From Zychaea mexicana (lineage: Eukaryota; Mucoromycota; Mucoromycetes; Mucorales; Lichtheimiaceae), in the NCBI RefSeq assembly GCF_025766255.1, contig NW_026516864.1, positions 1 to 53,974 on the forward strand: a DNA stretch of 53,974 nt, read 5' to 3'. Shown here piece by piece: positions 34,271 to 43,260 of this stretch. Numbering within the stretch: position 1 is the stretch's first letter; every line of letters starts with the position of its first letter. Position numbers and translations under genes: made by a program. A model generated the notes under the pieces. It did not search any database. It saw only the letters and a list, made by a program, of their open reading frames with translations, and had not been told where the DNA came from.

Positions 34271-34540
34271 GTAGCAAGCATGAACGGTTTAGTGGAATTT
34301 GTATAATTGTTGCTCCAAAGCGTATAATCTTTTGCCTGTTTCTTTATGCTCAAATCACTTCTATGTTTGCTTACCGTTTCATTTCGATTATATAAACGCA
34401 TTTCTCTACCAGAATTGCAACAACATCTGAGATCTGAATGCACTTGCTTCCCCTTTATCTGCACACTAATATCCATATATCCGATCTGTATCTGCATGTA
34501 TTTGATCCAATCTAACCTGTGAATAACGCTAGTCATTTTG
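34271..34540. other. Short stretch without a recognised feature
   Basis: Non-coding, moderately AT-rich. It lies between the LINE target duplication and the start of gypsy-2 similarity (EHLDQL at about 34541). It may be the right flank of the truncated MITE site. Confidence 0.4.
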
Positions 34541-35475
34541 GAGCATTTGGACCAACTGTTGACTATTGCAGAGGTAGTTAATACCTGTCATTGTCACTCA
34601 AGAAGTGCTGTTTTGGTTACCAAGAAACGAAGATCTTTAGGCATATTGTTGGTCAAGATGGGTTTTCCATATACACGGCGAAGGTAGACAAGATCGTTAG
34701 GTGGCTGGCACTTATATATGTTAACGGAACTCAACCGGTTTCTAGGTACAATTTCCTACTACTATCGCTGTTACTGCCTAGATTTCAGCGAGAAGGTTGC
34801 TGTGCTGAATCATTTAAAAAAGAAGAATGTTCTGTTTATGTGGGGCTGGGAAGAACAAAGCTCATTTGAGCAATGCAAGGAATTGCTGACAAAGGGTCCT
34901 ATTCTCATCCATCTGGATTATACCCATGAATTTTATCTATTCTGTGATGCATCGATCTAGTCACTGGGAGTGGTCCTCACCCAACAATCGCCAAATGAAG
35001 ACAGTGTATATTTGCCTGTATATTTCGGAAGCCGTGCCTTGACAGATGCCAAGAAGAAATTCTCTATATATGAGCTTGAGATGCTCTCTATAGTGCTCTT
35101 CATACATTTCTTTCGATTGTACAACATTAATCGACATATTCATATTATTTAAGATTAAAATGCTTTGTCGTTTTTAGCAAATAGCTTAAAAGAAGAAACA
35201 TCGCCCAGAGTTTCCTAATGGTCAATGACACTTTCTATGTACGACTTCACAGTACATTACAAGCCTGTCTCATGTAATGTGGTCGCGGATGCAATATCAA
35301 GACTCTCAGAAATGGTCCCAGACAAGGTATTGGTAGAAGATGTGATCGTGGACGCCTATTTGCCTCTCTTCATGTTACAAGAGGAACAACTAAGAAAGTA
35401 ACAAGCCCTAGTACCAGAAGAGTTCTAGGGAGGCATGGATACACGGCGATACAAGGCGATTCTGCACTACCTCAG
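34541..35475 (+). pseudogene. gypsy-2 RT end and RNase H
   Basis: Second Ty3/gypsy relic, on the plus strand. It reads LKKCCFGYQETKIFRHIVG, LNRFLGTISYYYRCY, LLTKGPILIHLDYTHEFYLFCDAS (RNase H start), FGSRALTDAKKKFSIYELEML and VVADAISRLSE. Several stops and frame changes are present (for example the stop after CDASI at 34958). It is not a copy of gypsy-1: the residues differ throughout. It continues after the d1-d2 insertion at 40815. Confidence 0.85.
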
Positions 35476-35500
35476 GGGACCGGCCATGGTTATGATAGTT
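35476..35500. repeat. Left end of d1 with CGGCCA and ATGGTTAT motifs
   Basis: CGGCCA at 35481-35486 overlaps ATGGTTAT at 35486-35493. The same two motifs recur at the d1 right end and at both ends of d2. They look like iterons, short binding sites for a Rep or transposase; the role is inference. Confidence 0.6.
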
Positions 35501-35668
35501 TTAATGCGATCTAATAGCCATATATGGTTTATAAGCTAAGGTATGCTAGGATAGCTAAAGTAATTTTTATTAAAATAATTTATTCACAAATGTCTTAGCA
35601 TGCATAATTTAAAAATTTTAAAATAATAAAAATTGAATTTTGAATAAATATAAAAAGAGCATCCTACA

Positions 35669-36637
35669 ATGATTCAAACACCTGCAAATGATGTTGTATT
35701 TAATAATGATAAAATTGTTATTGATACAAAAAAATTACAAAATTATTTATCTAAATATAATATTAATATAAAAAACTTTTGTGAAGAAAATATACATGAA
35801 AAATATAATATTGAATATATAGAGAAAAAAAATAAATTAAATATTAAAAGAAAAGCGTCTGAAAAATAAAAATCAGCGTCCAAATCAAATTTAAAAAATT
35901 CTAATGATCAAAAATATAATAATAATATAATTAAAAAAGTTGGAAATCTAAGAAAAGAGAATTATGAACTAAAAAAGAAATGTAACATATATGATAATTA
36001 TTACGCAAAAATAGATGAAGAAGATTTAAAAAATAAAAATTCTCAGGAAGAATTAACAAATAAGGAGGAGATGTCTTATGAAAATTCTCAGGAAAATATA
36101 ATCTCTGAGAATATACCAGTTAGAAAACAAGATTCTCAGGATATATATCCTGAAAATTCAAATTCTCAGGAATCCTCAATTCCTCATATTTCCGAAGCAA
36201 TGTTAGATGGTAACACCTCTAGTGCGGTTACCTCACAGGGTGGACTAATTAATAGTGAAGATGAGGAATGTCAATTTTATTGCTTAGAGCCATGTGATAA
36301 TTGTAATGAGAAATTATGGAATACATATCAATGTAACTTTGCAAATGATGTAATAGAAAAACTCGAAAAGGAAAAACATAAATATAAAATGTTCTTTACA
36401 AGATATTTTAGTTACTATACTGATTTAATAAAAGCTAAAGAGTTAAATAGGAACGATATCATGCAAGCATGCCAAGATAAGTTACAAGAACTGATTCAAC
36501 AATATATACAATTATACATTGAAGAACATGAAAGTAGTAGTGAATATAAATATAACTGGGCAAGTAAACGAAAGGTTGATACAGTCAGTTTCAATATGAG
36601 ATTTTTTAATAAGCAAATAAGTAAGAAATTAATTTAG
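35669..36637 (+). pseudogene. d1 ORF1, related at its ends to the d2 Rep gene; core missing
   Basis: Frame runs 35669-36637 with one in-frame TAA at 35867. The N-terminal part is Lys/Asn-rich with a coiled-coil look (VGNLRKENYELKKKC). A block IPHISEAMLDGNTSSAVTSQGG matches NPQFSEAMLENTSGADSLQGG just ahead of the HUH region of d2. The C-terminal 33 residues (KYNWASKRKVDTVSFNMRFF and so on) are almost identical to the d2 C-terminus, also in DNA. No HUH motif or Walker A is found; instead a Cys-containing stretch (FYCLEPCDNCNEKLW) lies between. It may be a Rep gene whose catalytic core was replaced, or a separate accessory protein. Confidence 0.7.
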
Positions 36638-38118
36638 AGCTGAATACCATGTGTGGCCATATATTCATGTAGCATTTCCCGGGAATTAATCTTATCAACT
36701 GTTAACCAACTATTATCCTTTACACTATATCCAACCCACTTAACCTCAAATATGTACTTATTATCAGTATACACATGTCCTACAATCTTCTCAATTTCAT
36801 ATGAATTACTATGTTCTATATTTCTCTGTTCTCTTTGATTTTTTCTCTTGCGTTTAGATGTATTATTTTCAGTTTCGTCCTCACTATCTATAGCCATATC
36901 CATTGATTGATTAATGTTAAGCTGTAGAAATTTCTGCTGCATGTCAACCATTTCGTTATATTCAGTATTTACTTTTTGCTCATTTGAAAATACTAAGTCA
37001 AGTTTGTTTTTCTTACTTGGGAATTCAAGATCTTTTCCATACCATAATTTATGATGTAATTGTACCTCTATATTATACTTGTTTACAAATCGCCATATAT
37101 TAGTAAGAATACAAGCAACACGAAGCTGAATATTATAATATCTTATATCGGTTATTTGCAATGCTGCACGATTATTATTAAATCGTTCAAATTTAGAGCC
37201 TAACATAGAGAACTGTGCTTCTATTGCTGAACGAAATGATCCAAACTTGTTATTAAAGTATGTCTCATTGATTGTTAACTTTTGTCCTGGTTCTTTTCTT
37301 ATGGGATGTAAAAAATTACGATCATAAAAACTATATCCAGCATCTGTTGCATTATCTTTAAACTTTTGTATAAATAAGTTATATCCACCATCCATTCCTA
37401 AACAATCTGCCTCACTTATTTTTTTATATAGTTTCATATTAATAAACATAGTACTATCATTTCCGATAGCACATTTTTCAGATACTGAAACATGTGTAAT
37501 TATTTCATCCATATCCTGTATAACTTGTGTACGTACAGCTGGCCCTTTTAATTTATATGAATATAACTGTGAATGTGACTCATTTGGTTTATGATACTTT
37601 ATTTTACTATCATATCCATCAATAAATAGTGTAACATTCTTAAAACCATCTGGATTGTTTATTATTGCTGATAGAATGCGAATACGTGGTGATGAGAACA
37701 TACTATCTAGATCTTGTTTTACCTTTTTATTCAATTCATTATAGTTAGTAATCCAGAACCGCTTATATAAATCATAAAATGTTGCATATGGCATAACAGT
37801 ATACATATCCTTTCCTGATACACCTGATACGATATGATATAATAATGCAAGTCCTTTTTCAATCTCGCGGTATGGCCCTGGATATTCAATATTTCCATAT
37901 AAAACTGTAAGAAAATAAAATACAGGTATAAATCCAAATCTATTAAGTAATACATCCTTTATATCATTTATTGTATTATTCTTCATATCTTTAATAGCTG
38001 TTCTATGATTAAATCTATGTTGCATTTCAGGCCAAGATTTATCAAGAAAAGTCCATTTATTATCAATTAAATTTTTAATTTCAATATCGAGTTGTTCAGT
38101 GTGTTGTGTTGTGTTCAT
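36634..38118 (-). CDS. DDE transposase with C-terminal chromodomain, intact
   Basis: 494 aa without a break. The core resembles the DDE_4/Harbinger type: Asp167 in LFIDGYDSK, Asp243 in LGMDGGYNLF and Glu300 in RSAIEAQFSMLGSKF, each in the expected local setting, with 56 residues between the last two. No N-terminal zinc finger or myb domain is seen. A basic linker (KRKRKNQREQR, about 422-432) leads to a chromodomain at about 440-480 with the aromatic cage pattern YEIEKIVGH, YIFEVKWVGY, NSWL. Chromodomains of this kind bind methylated histone H3 in integrases of Ty3/gypsy chromoviruses; here it could guide insertion into silent chromatin, which would fit its landing in a dead gypsy element. It is convergent with ORF1 and overlaps its stop. 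Confidence 0.85.
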   Translation of the reverse strand: MNTTQHTEQLDIEIKNLIDNKWTFLDKSWPEMQHRFNHRTAIKDMKNNTINDIKDVLLNRFGFIPVFYFLTVLYGNIEYPGPYREIEKGLALLYHIVSGVSGKDMYTVMPYATFYDLYKRFWITNYNELNKKVKQDLDSMFSSPRIRILSAIINNPDGFKNVTLFIDGYDSKIKYHKPNESHSQLYSYKLKGPAVRTQVIQDMDEIITHVSVSEKCAIGNDSTMFINMKLYKKISEADCLGMDGGYNLFIQKFKDNATDAGYSFYDRNFLHPIRKEPGQKLTINETYFNNKFGSFRSAIEAQFSMLGSKFERFNNNRAALQITDIRYYNIQLRVACILTNIWRFVNKYNIEVQLHHKLWYGKDLEFPSKKNKLDLVFSNEQKVNTEYNEMVDMQQKFLQLNINQSMDMAIDSEDETENNTSKRKRKNQREQRNIEHSNSYEIEKIVGHVYTDNKYIFEVKWVGYSVKDNSWLTVDKINSREMLHEYMATHGIQL

Positions 38119-38233
38119 TTTTATTTGTTGTTATGTACTTTAAACAATCGCTCTTTTTTTTCTCATGGGAGGCTACCGATATAAATAAAAAAATTCAATT
38201 TTTATTATTTTTATTGTAAATCAATAATTAATT

Positions 38234-38258
38234 CGGTCACTGATGGTTATACCGGTCA
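38234..38258. repeat. Iteron-like motifs near the right end of d1
   Basis: CGGTCA (38234-38239), ATGGTTAT (38243-38250), CGGTCA (38253-38258), eight bases before the stem-loop. The matching d2 motifs are at 40722-40746. Confidence 0.6.
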
Positions 38259-38266
38259 TAGCAATT

Positions 38267-38298
38267 TTATTATCTATATTACAGCTAGTAGATTATAA
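38267..38298. promoter_or_regulatory. Origin-like stem-loop of d1 with TATTAC at the loop
   Basis: Arms TTATTATCTA and TAGATTATAA pair at 9 of 10 positions. The 12-nt loop begins TATTAC (38277-38282). In CRESS-DNA replicons the Rep nicks in a hairpin-borne nonanucleotide ending TATTAC; here the nonamer is CTATATTAC, one base off the NANTATTAC consensus. Its place next to repeated motifs, 28 bp from the element end, is the same in d2. Confidence 0.65.
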
Positions 38299-38604
38299 TT
38301 GGTTAGACAACTAATAGTAGGACGCCAATTTTAAATATTCAGGGGACCGGCCATGGTTATAATGATTTTAATGCAATTTAGTAACCCTAGCTGGCTTATT
38401 AGCTAAGATATATCAGGATAGCCAAATTAATTTTTACTGAAATAATTCATGTATGTATGTCTTGGCATGTATACATTTAAATTTTTGAAAAAAATAAAAA
38501 TTGATTTTTTTTTAATATAAAAATAATACTACAGAATATAAAGCAAAATATATTTGTTATATTTTTTTAGCACTCCAACAAAACTACCCCAATAAAAATA
38601 CAAC

Positions 38605-40712
38605 ATGGACCATATGAACCTCCTCATATTTATTGCCATTATGGCTGAATTTATTCCTATTTTAGGAATAACATTGACGCTCTTAATAGAAAGAGCAAAG
38701 CATCTTGCTGAACATCATCAAGATGTTAGTGAAAAAACAATTGCTGACCAACTAAGGGTCGAACTCGAAAAGGACCTCAAAAAGGCTAACATAACAAAGG
38801 AAGTAAGGGACGAGAACCGTACTGCAATAATGGGACGGGTTAGGGCTTTTGCAAAATTCCTCAAATCCTCAAATCCTCAATTTTCCGAAGCAATGTTAGA
38901 AAACACCTCTGGTGCAGATTCCTTGCAGGGCGGCAAAAAATTCCGATTCCAAAACACTAAAGGACTATTACATATATTTGTAAGGACTTCCATTTAACAA
39001 AAGAACAAGTCATGGAATGGTTTATAAAACATGAACGTATTGGTTATCGAATTGAAAAGGCAATTGCATGCGATGAAATTGCACCAGAAACTGGTGAGAA
39101 ACATGTTCATATATAGATACAAATGAATGAGCGGTTCGACACAAAAACAGCACGTAAATTCTTTACTATCGATGGTGTTACTCCAAATATGAAACCAGGT
39201 GGTAGTCCACAAAAGTCCATTAGCTACTGTATGAAAGGAAAAGATTATATTTGTTATAATATGGATCCAAATTATGAAGTTAAGACCAGAAAAATGCATC
39301 AACAGTTACTTGGATATCAATTAATTACGAAGCAGCTTAATATGCGGAAGGCTACCGAAATATATCCCGAATTGCTATGGAAATATGATACTGTGAAATC
39401 AAATTTAAATTCTTACTTTCATGATGCCGATATGGAAAATAACCCTGGAGATAAATTACATATGTGGTCTATGTTTGGGATTGAAACAATGTTTGGTGGT
39501 AAAAATAAGATACCACAATACTGGATTGTAGGTCCATCAAATGTAGGTAAGACATATAACATTGATGTATTAGAACAAGGTAGCCATCGAGCATATCTAA
39601 TGAATAAAGAAAATGATTGGTCAGATTATAAGGATGATGATTATGATTTTATGTATAATGAAGAAACAGGTTCTGATTTCAAATTAACATTTTTAAACCA
39701 AATGCTAGAAGGAACACGATTAAAACTTAATGGCAAATTTACAAAGTCAATAACTAAAAAGAAAAATATGCCAATAATACTGAATAGTAACTATATGCCG
39801 CATATGTTATATAAAAATAAATCAGTATATGAGTTAGAGCCAACACTCAATCGTTTATATATTATCTATGTTGATAAGAACCGTAAAGGTCATATAATAT
39901 GGAATCCATACATAATGAAAGTGAAGGATTATGAAAATAAATTCATGTATTATGAAAACATGGATATGTATGAGGACTTATACAAAGATGAATTCGAAAA
40001 CGAATACCAAGATCAGCATACATTTATCCGTTATGTACATAATAGTGGTCAGGATGGTATTAAAAAATATACACCAATGGATAAAACAGTAGAGGAACTA
40101 CAAGAATTAGCTGATACAGAAGAATATATGAAGGAATAAGAAGAAAAACATAATAGTAATAATACACAGAACAATAAACAACATAAACCGCCTCAACAAA
40201 ATAATAGAGGATGGTCAACTGTAAAGGTACCATCATCAGCAGATTGTATGCATTGGGAAGATGTGTCTAATGATATAAAATGTGATGATGTTGTAAATGA
40301 TACTACTGATTGGGAAAACCCACCAGAAGATATAGAGAAACATAAATACATAGATGTAAGTACATCTGAATCAGAGAAAAGCAGTGACTGCAACATACCA
40401 AATAATATACCAAAACGTAAAAAGAAAAAAAGACACAATAAAAATAAATAGAGAAACAAGCAAATAGTAGAAGAAATACAGCCAAAAGATTATTTTAAAA
40501 AGCATAAGGATATAAAACAGGCTATAATAGATGATATAGATATAACAAAAGAAACTGACGTCAAAAATAAACCAACAGATACTAATATAAGTACAAGTAT
40601 AACTAATGAATGCATAAAACATAAATATAATTGGGCAAGTAAACGAAAGGTTGATACGGTCAGTTTCAATATGAGATTTTTTAATAAGCAAATAAGTAAG
40701 AAATTAATTTAG
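38605..40712 (+). pseudogene. Rolling-circle Rep-like protein (HUH endonuclease plus SF3 helicase), broken
   Basis: The N-terminal ORF (38605-38997) is a helical region of unknown type ending in SEAML...LQGG and a stretch that leads into Rep motif I. A frameshift near 38965 falls inside motif I. In the next frame: an LTKEQ segment, the HUH motif HVH (39102-39110), and motif III YCMK (Tyr codon 39225-39227, Lys 39234). The helicase part has Walker A GPSNVGKT (39531-39554), an acidic Walker B-like NEETGSDF and motif C ILNSNYMP (about 39776-39800). In-frame stops are at 39114, 40137 and 40449. The C-terminal tail is basic and matches d1 ORF1. Motif order and type are those of CRESS-DNA (geminivirus/circovirus-like) Reps. 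The copy is inactive as it stands. Confidence 0.85.
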
Positions 40713-40721
40713 AGCTGAATT

Positions 40722-40746
40722 CGGCCACTGATGGTTATACCGGTCA
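40722..40746. repeat. Iteron-like motifs near the right end of d2
   Basis: CGGCCA (40722-40727), ATGGTTAT (40731-40738), CGGTCA (40741-40746). Same order and spacing as in d1; the left end of d2 has CGGCCA (38348-38353) and ATGGTTAT (38353-38360). Confidence 0.6.
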
Positions 40747-40754
40747 TAGCAATT

Positions 40755-40786
40755 TAATTATCTATATTACAGCTAGTAGATTATAA
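40755..40786. promoter_or_regulatory. Origin-like stem-loop of d2 with TATTAC at the loop
   Basis: Arms TAATTATCTA and TAGATTATAA pair at 8 of 10 positions; loop begins TATTAC (40765-40770). Same position relative to iterons (8 nt) and element end (28 nt) as in d1. Confidence 0.65.
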
Positions 40787-40818
40787 TGGGTTAGACAACT
40801 AATAGTAGGACGCCTCAG

Positions 40819-41148
40819 CAGCTTAACGTTTCCCGAAGCTGCATCTGAGCAAGAAAAGAAAGCTATCTGTCATGTAGCAAGGATTCATGAAAGCTAAGGC
40901 TCTTGTCTATATAGGAAGGCAAGCCAGACCGTGCCGAGATGTGAAGTTGTCATACACAACGATGTGATAGCGATTCTTCAAGCCAACTATAATCACTTGC
41001 TAGTGGGTCACCAAGGAGTAGCAAGGATGTTCAAAAGAATCAAGCAAAACTATTTTTGGCTAAAACACTATGAAGACATCAGAAGATATGTATTGTCTTG
41101 TCCAATCTGCCAGTAGTTTGGTCCTAGAAGATTAGTAGAACAATCTAT
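40819..41148 (+). pseudogene. gypsy-2 integrase zinc-binding region
   Basis: Continuation of gypsy-2 after the TCAG duplication. The piece reads FPEAASEQEKKAICHVARIH and, from 40931, IAILQANYNHLLVGHQGVARMFKRIKQ, WLKHYEDIRRYVLSCPICQ: the H-H-C-C zinc-binding module of integrase. A stop follows CPICQ (41114-41116), then FGPRRLVEQS. The catalytic core is missing, because AT-rich DNA starts about 41140. Confidence 0.85.
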
Positions 41149-41251
41149 ATTTATAAAATAATCCAAAAATATAGAATAATAATTATACTATAGTTTAATT
41201 TTTATACATTTAATAATTGATGTTTAAATTTGATATATAATATTTTTTTCT

Positions 41252-43260
41252 TTAAAAATAATCTTTAATAATTTGTTTTTTATAAAAATCATTTTCTTTA
41301 ACCCAAGAATTATCATTATTATCATAACCTTTCCATTTAACAAAAAAGGAATATTTATTATCTTCTATTTTATGTTCAATTATGTTTTCTATTTCATATA
41401 TATTATCATCTTTATTTAGGTTTCTCATATTTTCTATTTTTTTATTTGATTTATATAATCTTTTTCTTCTTTTTTTAATAACTTTTTTTAATTCAGGATA
41501 GTCTAAATCACTTTCTTCAGTTATATTATTTTCATTTTCATTGTCATTATTATTATTATTAGTAGAATTTATATTTTCATCAATAATCATATTTTCATTT
41601 ATATCTAATTTTTAAAAATCATTTTGTATTTCTGTTAATATTTTAAATTTATTAATCTGTTTCATTTCATTATTATAACCAATATCAATTAATCTATCTT
41701 CTTATGGAAAATCAAAGTTATCAGTTTTCCATAATTTATAATATTCTTCTGTAATAATATTAAATGTATTTGAAAATTTTTCTATATTTTTTAATAAAAA
41801 TGCTACTTTGATTTGTAAATTTACATATTTAATATCATCTGTCTTTAATGTTGAGTTATTATTACTAAATCTTTTAAACTTATTAAATAATTCTTGAAAT
41901 TGATTTTCTATTTTACTTCTAAAACTTCTAAAGACTTTATTATAATATATTTCTTGTTCATTTAATTTTTCATTTACTTCTTTTCTAATTGGATAGAAAA
42001 AGTCATTATCATATATATCATATCCTTTATTATTGCATAGATCTTCAAATTGTTTTATAAATAAGGTGTAACCTCCACCAACAGCTATACAATCTTGCTT
42101 TAAAATTTTATTATATGATTTCATATTTAAAAACATCATACCATTATTAACTTTTCTACATAAATCACTATAAGATATATATATTACCATATCATTTATA
42201 TCTGAAACAACTTATGTTCTAATACTAGAACTTTTTAATTTATATGACCACCGTTTTTGTATTGATATATTTGGTTTATTGTAAGAAATAGAGCTATCAT
42301 GTCCATCTAATAATAGTGTAATATTTTTAAAATTTTTAGGGTTTTTAATTAATGCTGATAAAATTCTTATTTTCATATTTGAGAACATATCTAATAGATA
42401 ATAATTAACTTTTTTATTTAACGAATCATAATTTGCAATCCAAAATTTTTTATAAAATACATAAAAGCTAGTATATAGAATATATTTTTTTATATCTTTA
42501 CTAGTATATCCAGATGTTAAATGAAATATTAACATTAAACCTTTTTTGATTTCTATATATAGTGATGGGTATTCAATATTTGAATATAAATTATTTAAGA
42601 AAAAAAATATACTTGTAATGAATAAACAATAAATTATATATATTTTTTTAATTCTAATTTAAAAAAAGGTGTTGTTAATGTTAATTTACTCGTAATGGCT
42701 CGACACCCCATCGACCATTACCTCTATATATCATAATCAAGCAACCGTCGTCCAAGTATTCCTAGGTTGAGAGGGGATATGCTCATTACCATTCCGCCAA
42801 TCATATATTAAAAAAAACTATTTTTATTTATTATAAAACTTTTTATCCATTATAAATAATAACTGAATGGAATTACTTTTTTAAAATGGTAAAAAATAAT
42901 AATAAATTTTAATAAATAAAATAATAATAAATAATTTTAGATTTTATTTAATTCTTAAATTATATTTAGTATCTTAGATATATATCTAAAAAATATTGAA
43001 ATTTTCATTCAAAATACTAAATTATACCTTTTTTATTAAATATAAAATAATCCTATATTCTATTATTTTTGATTATTCATCTATATAACCTAATTTTTGT
43101 AATAAATCTTCTTTTACTTCATCTATAGATTTTATATTTTTTATTTCAGTTCTATGCTTATATTTATAATTTATAATTTTCCAGTTTTCATTTAAAAAAG
43201 ACCATTGATTTAAAACTAATTTATTAATCTCATCTTTTAATTCATTTTTTAAAGTTTATT
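41252..43260 (-). pseudogene. Older copy of the chromodomain DDE transposase
   Basis: Pieces from the N-terminus: about 43260-43070 (INKLVLNQWSFLNENWK, matching the start of the d1 protein), then 42620-42212 (GYTSKDIKKYILYTSFY; LLLDGHDSSISYNKPN with the first Asp), 42190-41702 (IAVGGGYTLF, where the second catalytic Asp has become Gly; FRSKIENQFQELFNKFKRF with the Glu), and 41590-41252, ending in a chromodomain (YEIENIIEHKIEDNKYSFFVKWKGY, NSWV). Frame breaks lie between pieces and about 450 bp are inserted at 42620-43070. The protein is Asn/Lys-rich, reflecting extreme AT bias. Confidence 0.85.
42620..43070. repeat. Insertion in the older transposase, with a GC-richer hairpin island
   Basis: It splits the transposase relic between its N-terminal segment and NIEYP. 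Most of it is A/T, but 42685-42800 is much richer in G and C and holds the hairpin GTAATGGCTCGA-caccccA-TCGACCATTAC (about 42692-42721). It could be a non-coding RNA gene, an origin-like hairpin or the core of a MITE. I recognise no family. Confidence 0.45.

Larger units (their letters stand above)
35476..38326. mobile_element. Element d1 (transposase-bearing)
   Basis: 2851 bp. It carries a plus-strand ORF (35669-36637), whose last 33 codons match the end of the d2 Rep gene, and a minus-strand chromodomain transposase (38118-36634). The two stops overlap. The right end has the same iteron-like motifs and stem-loop as d2. Confidence 0.8.
35476..40814. mobile_element. Composite AT-rich element d1+d2, one insertion with TCAG duplication
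   Basis: TCAG at 35472-35475 is repeated at 40815-40818. Removing the insertion and one TCAG gives a continuous gypsy-2 frame across the site (HYL then SSLTFPEAA). Inside are two head-to-tail elements with the same left end (GGGACCGGCCATGGTTAT) and right end (GTAGGACGCC), separated by 16 bp (aattttaaatattcag). The left 170 bp and right 95 bp of d1 and d2 are clearly homologous. Cargo differs: chromodomain transposase in d1, Rep-like protein in d2. Base composition and codon use are far more AT-rich than the gypsy host. Confidence 0.85.
38343..40814. mobile_element. Element d2 (Rep-bearing)
   Basis: 2472 bp, TCAG on both sides (38339-38342 and 40815-40818). It has the same ends as d1. It carries the broken Rep-like gene and no transposase: the right-end sequence follows the Rep gene end (ttagagctgaat) directly, where d1 has the whole transposase gene. 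Confidence 0.8.

Noticed and set aside
38605..40712. Rep-like gene as part of a Helitron
   Set aside because: It has an SF3-type helicase part with Walker A GPSNVGKT and an Asn-containing motif C, a single-Tyr motif III and a 4-bp duplication. Helitrons have a large SF1 helicase, usually two Tyr, and no duplication.
42685..42800. tRNA or 5S rRNA gene in the GC-richer island
   Set aside because: I could not fit A and B boxes or a cloverleaf, and it does not match a 5S rRNA.
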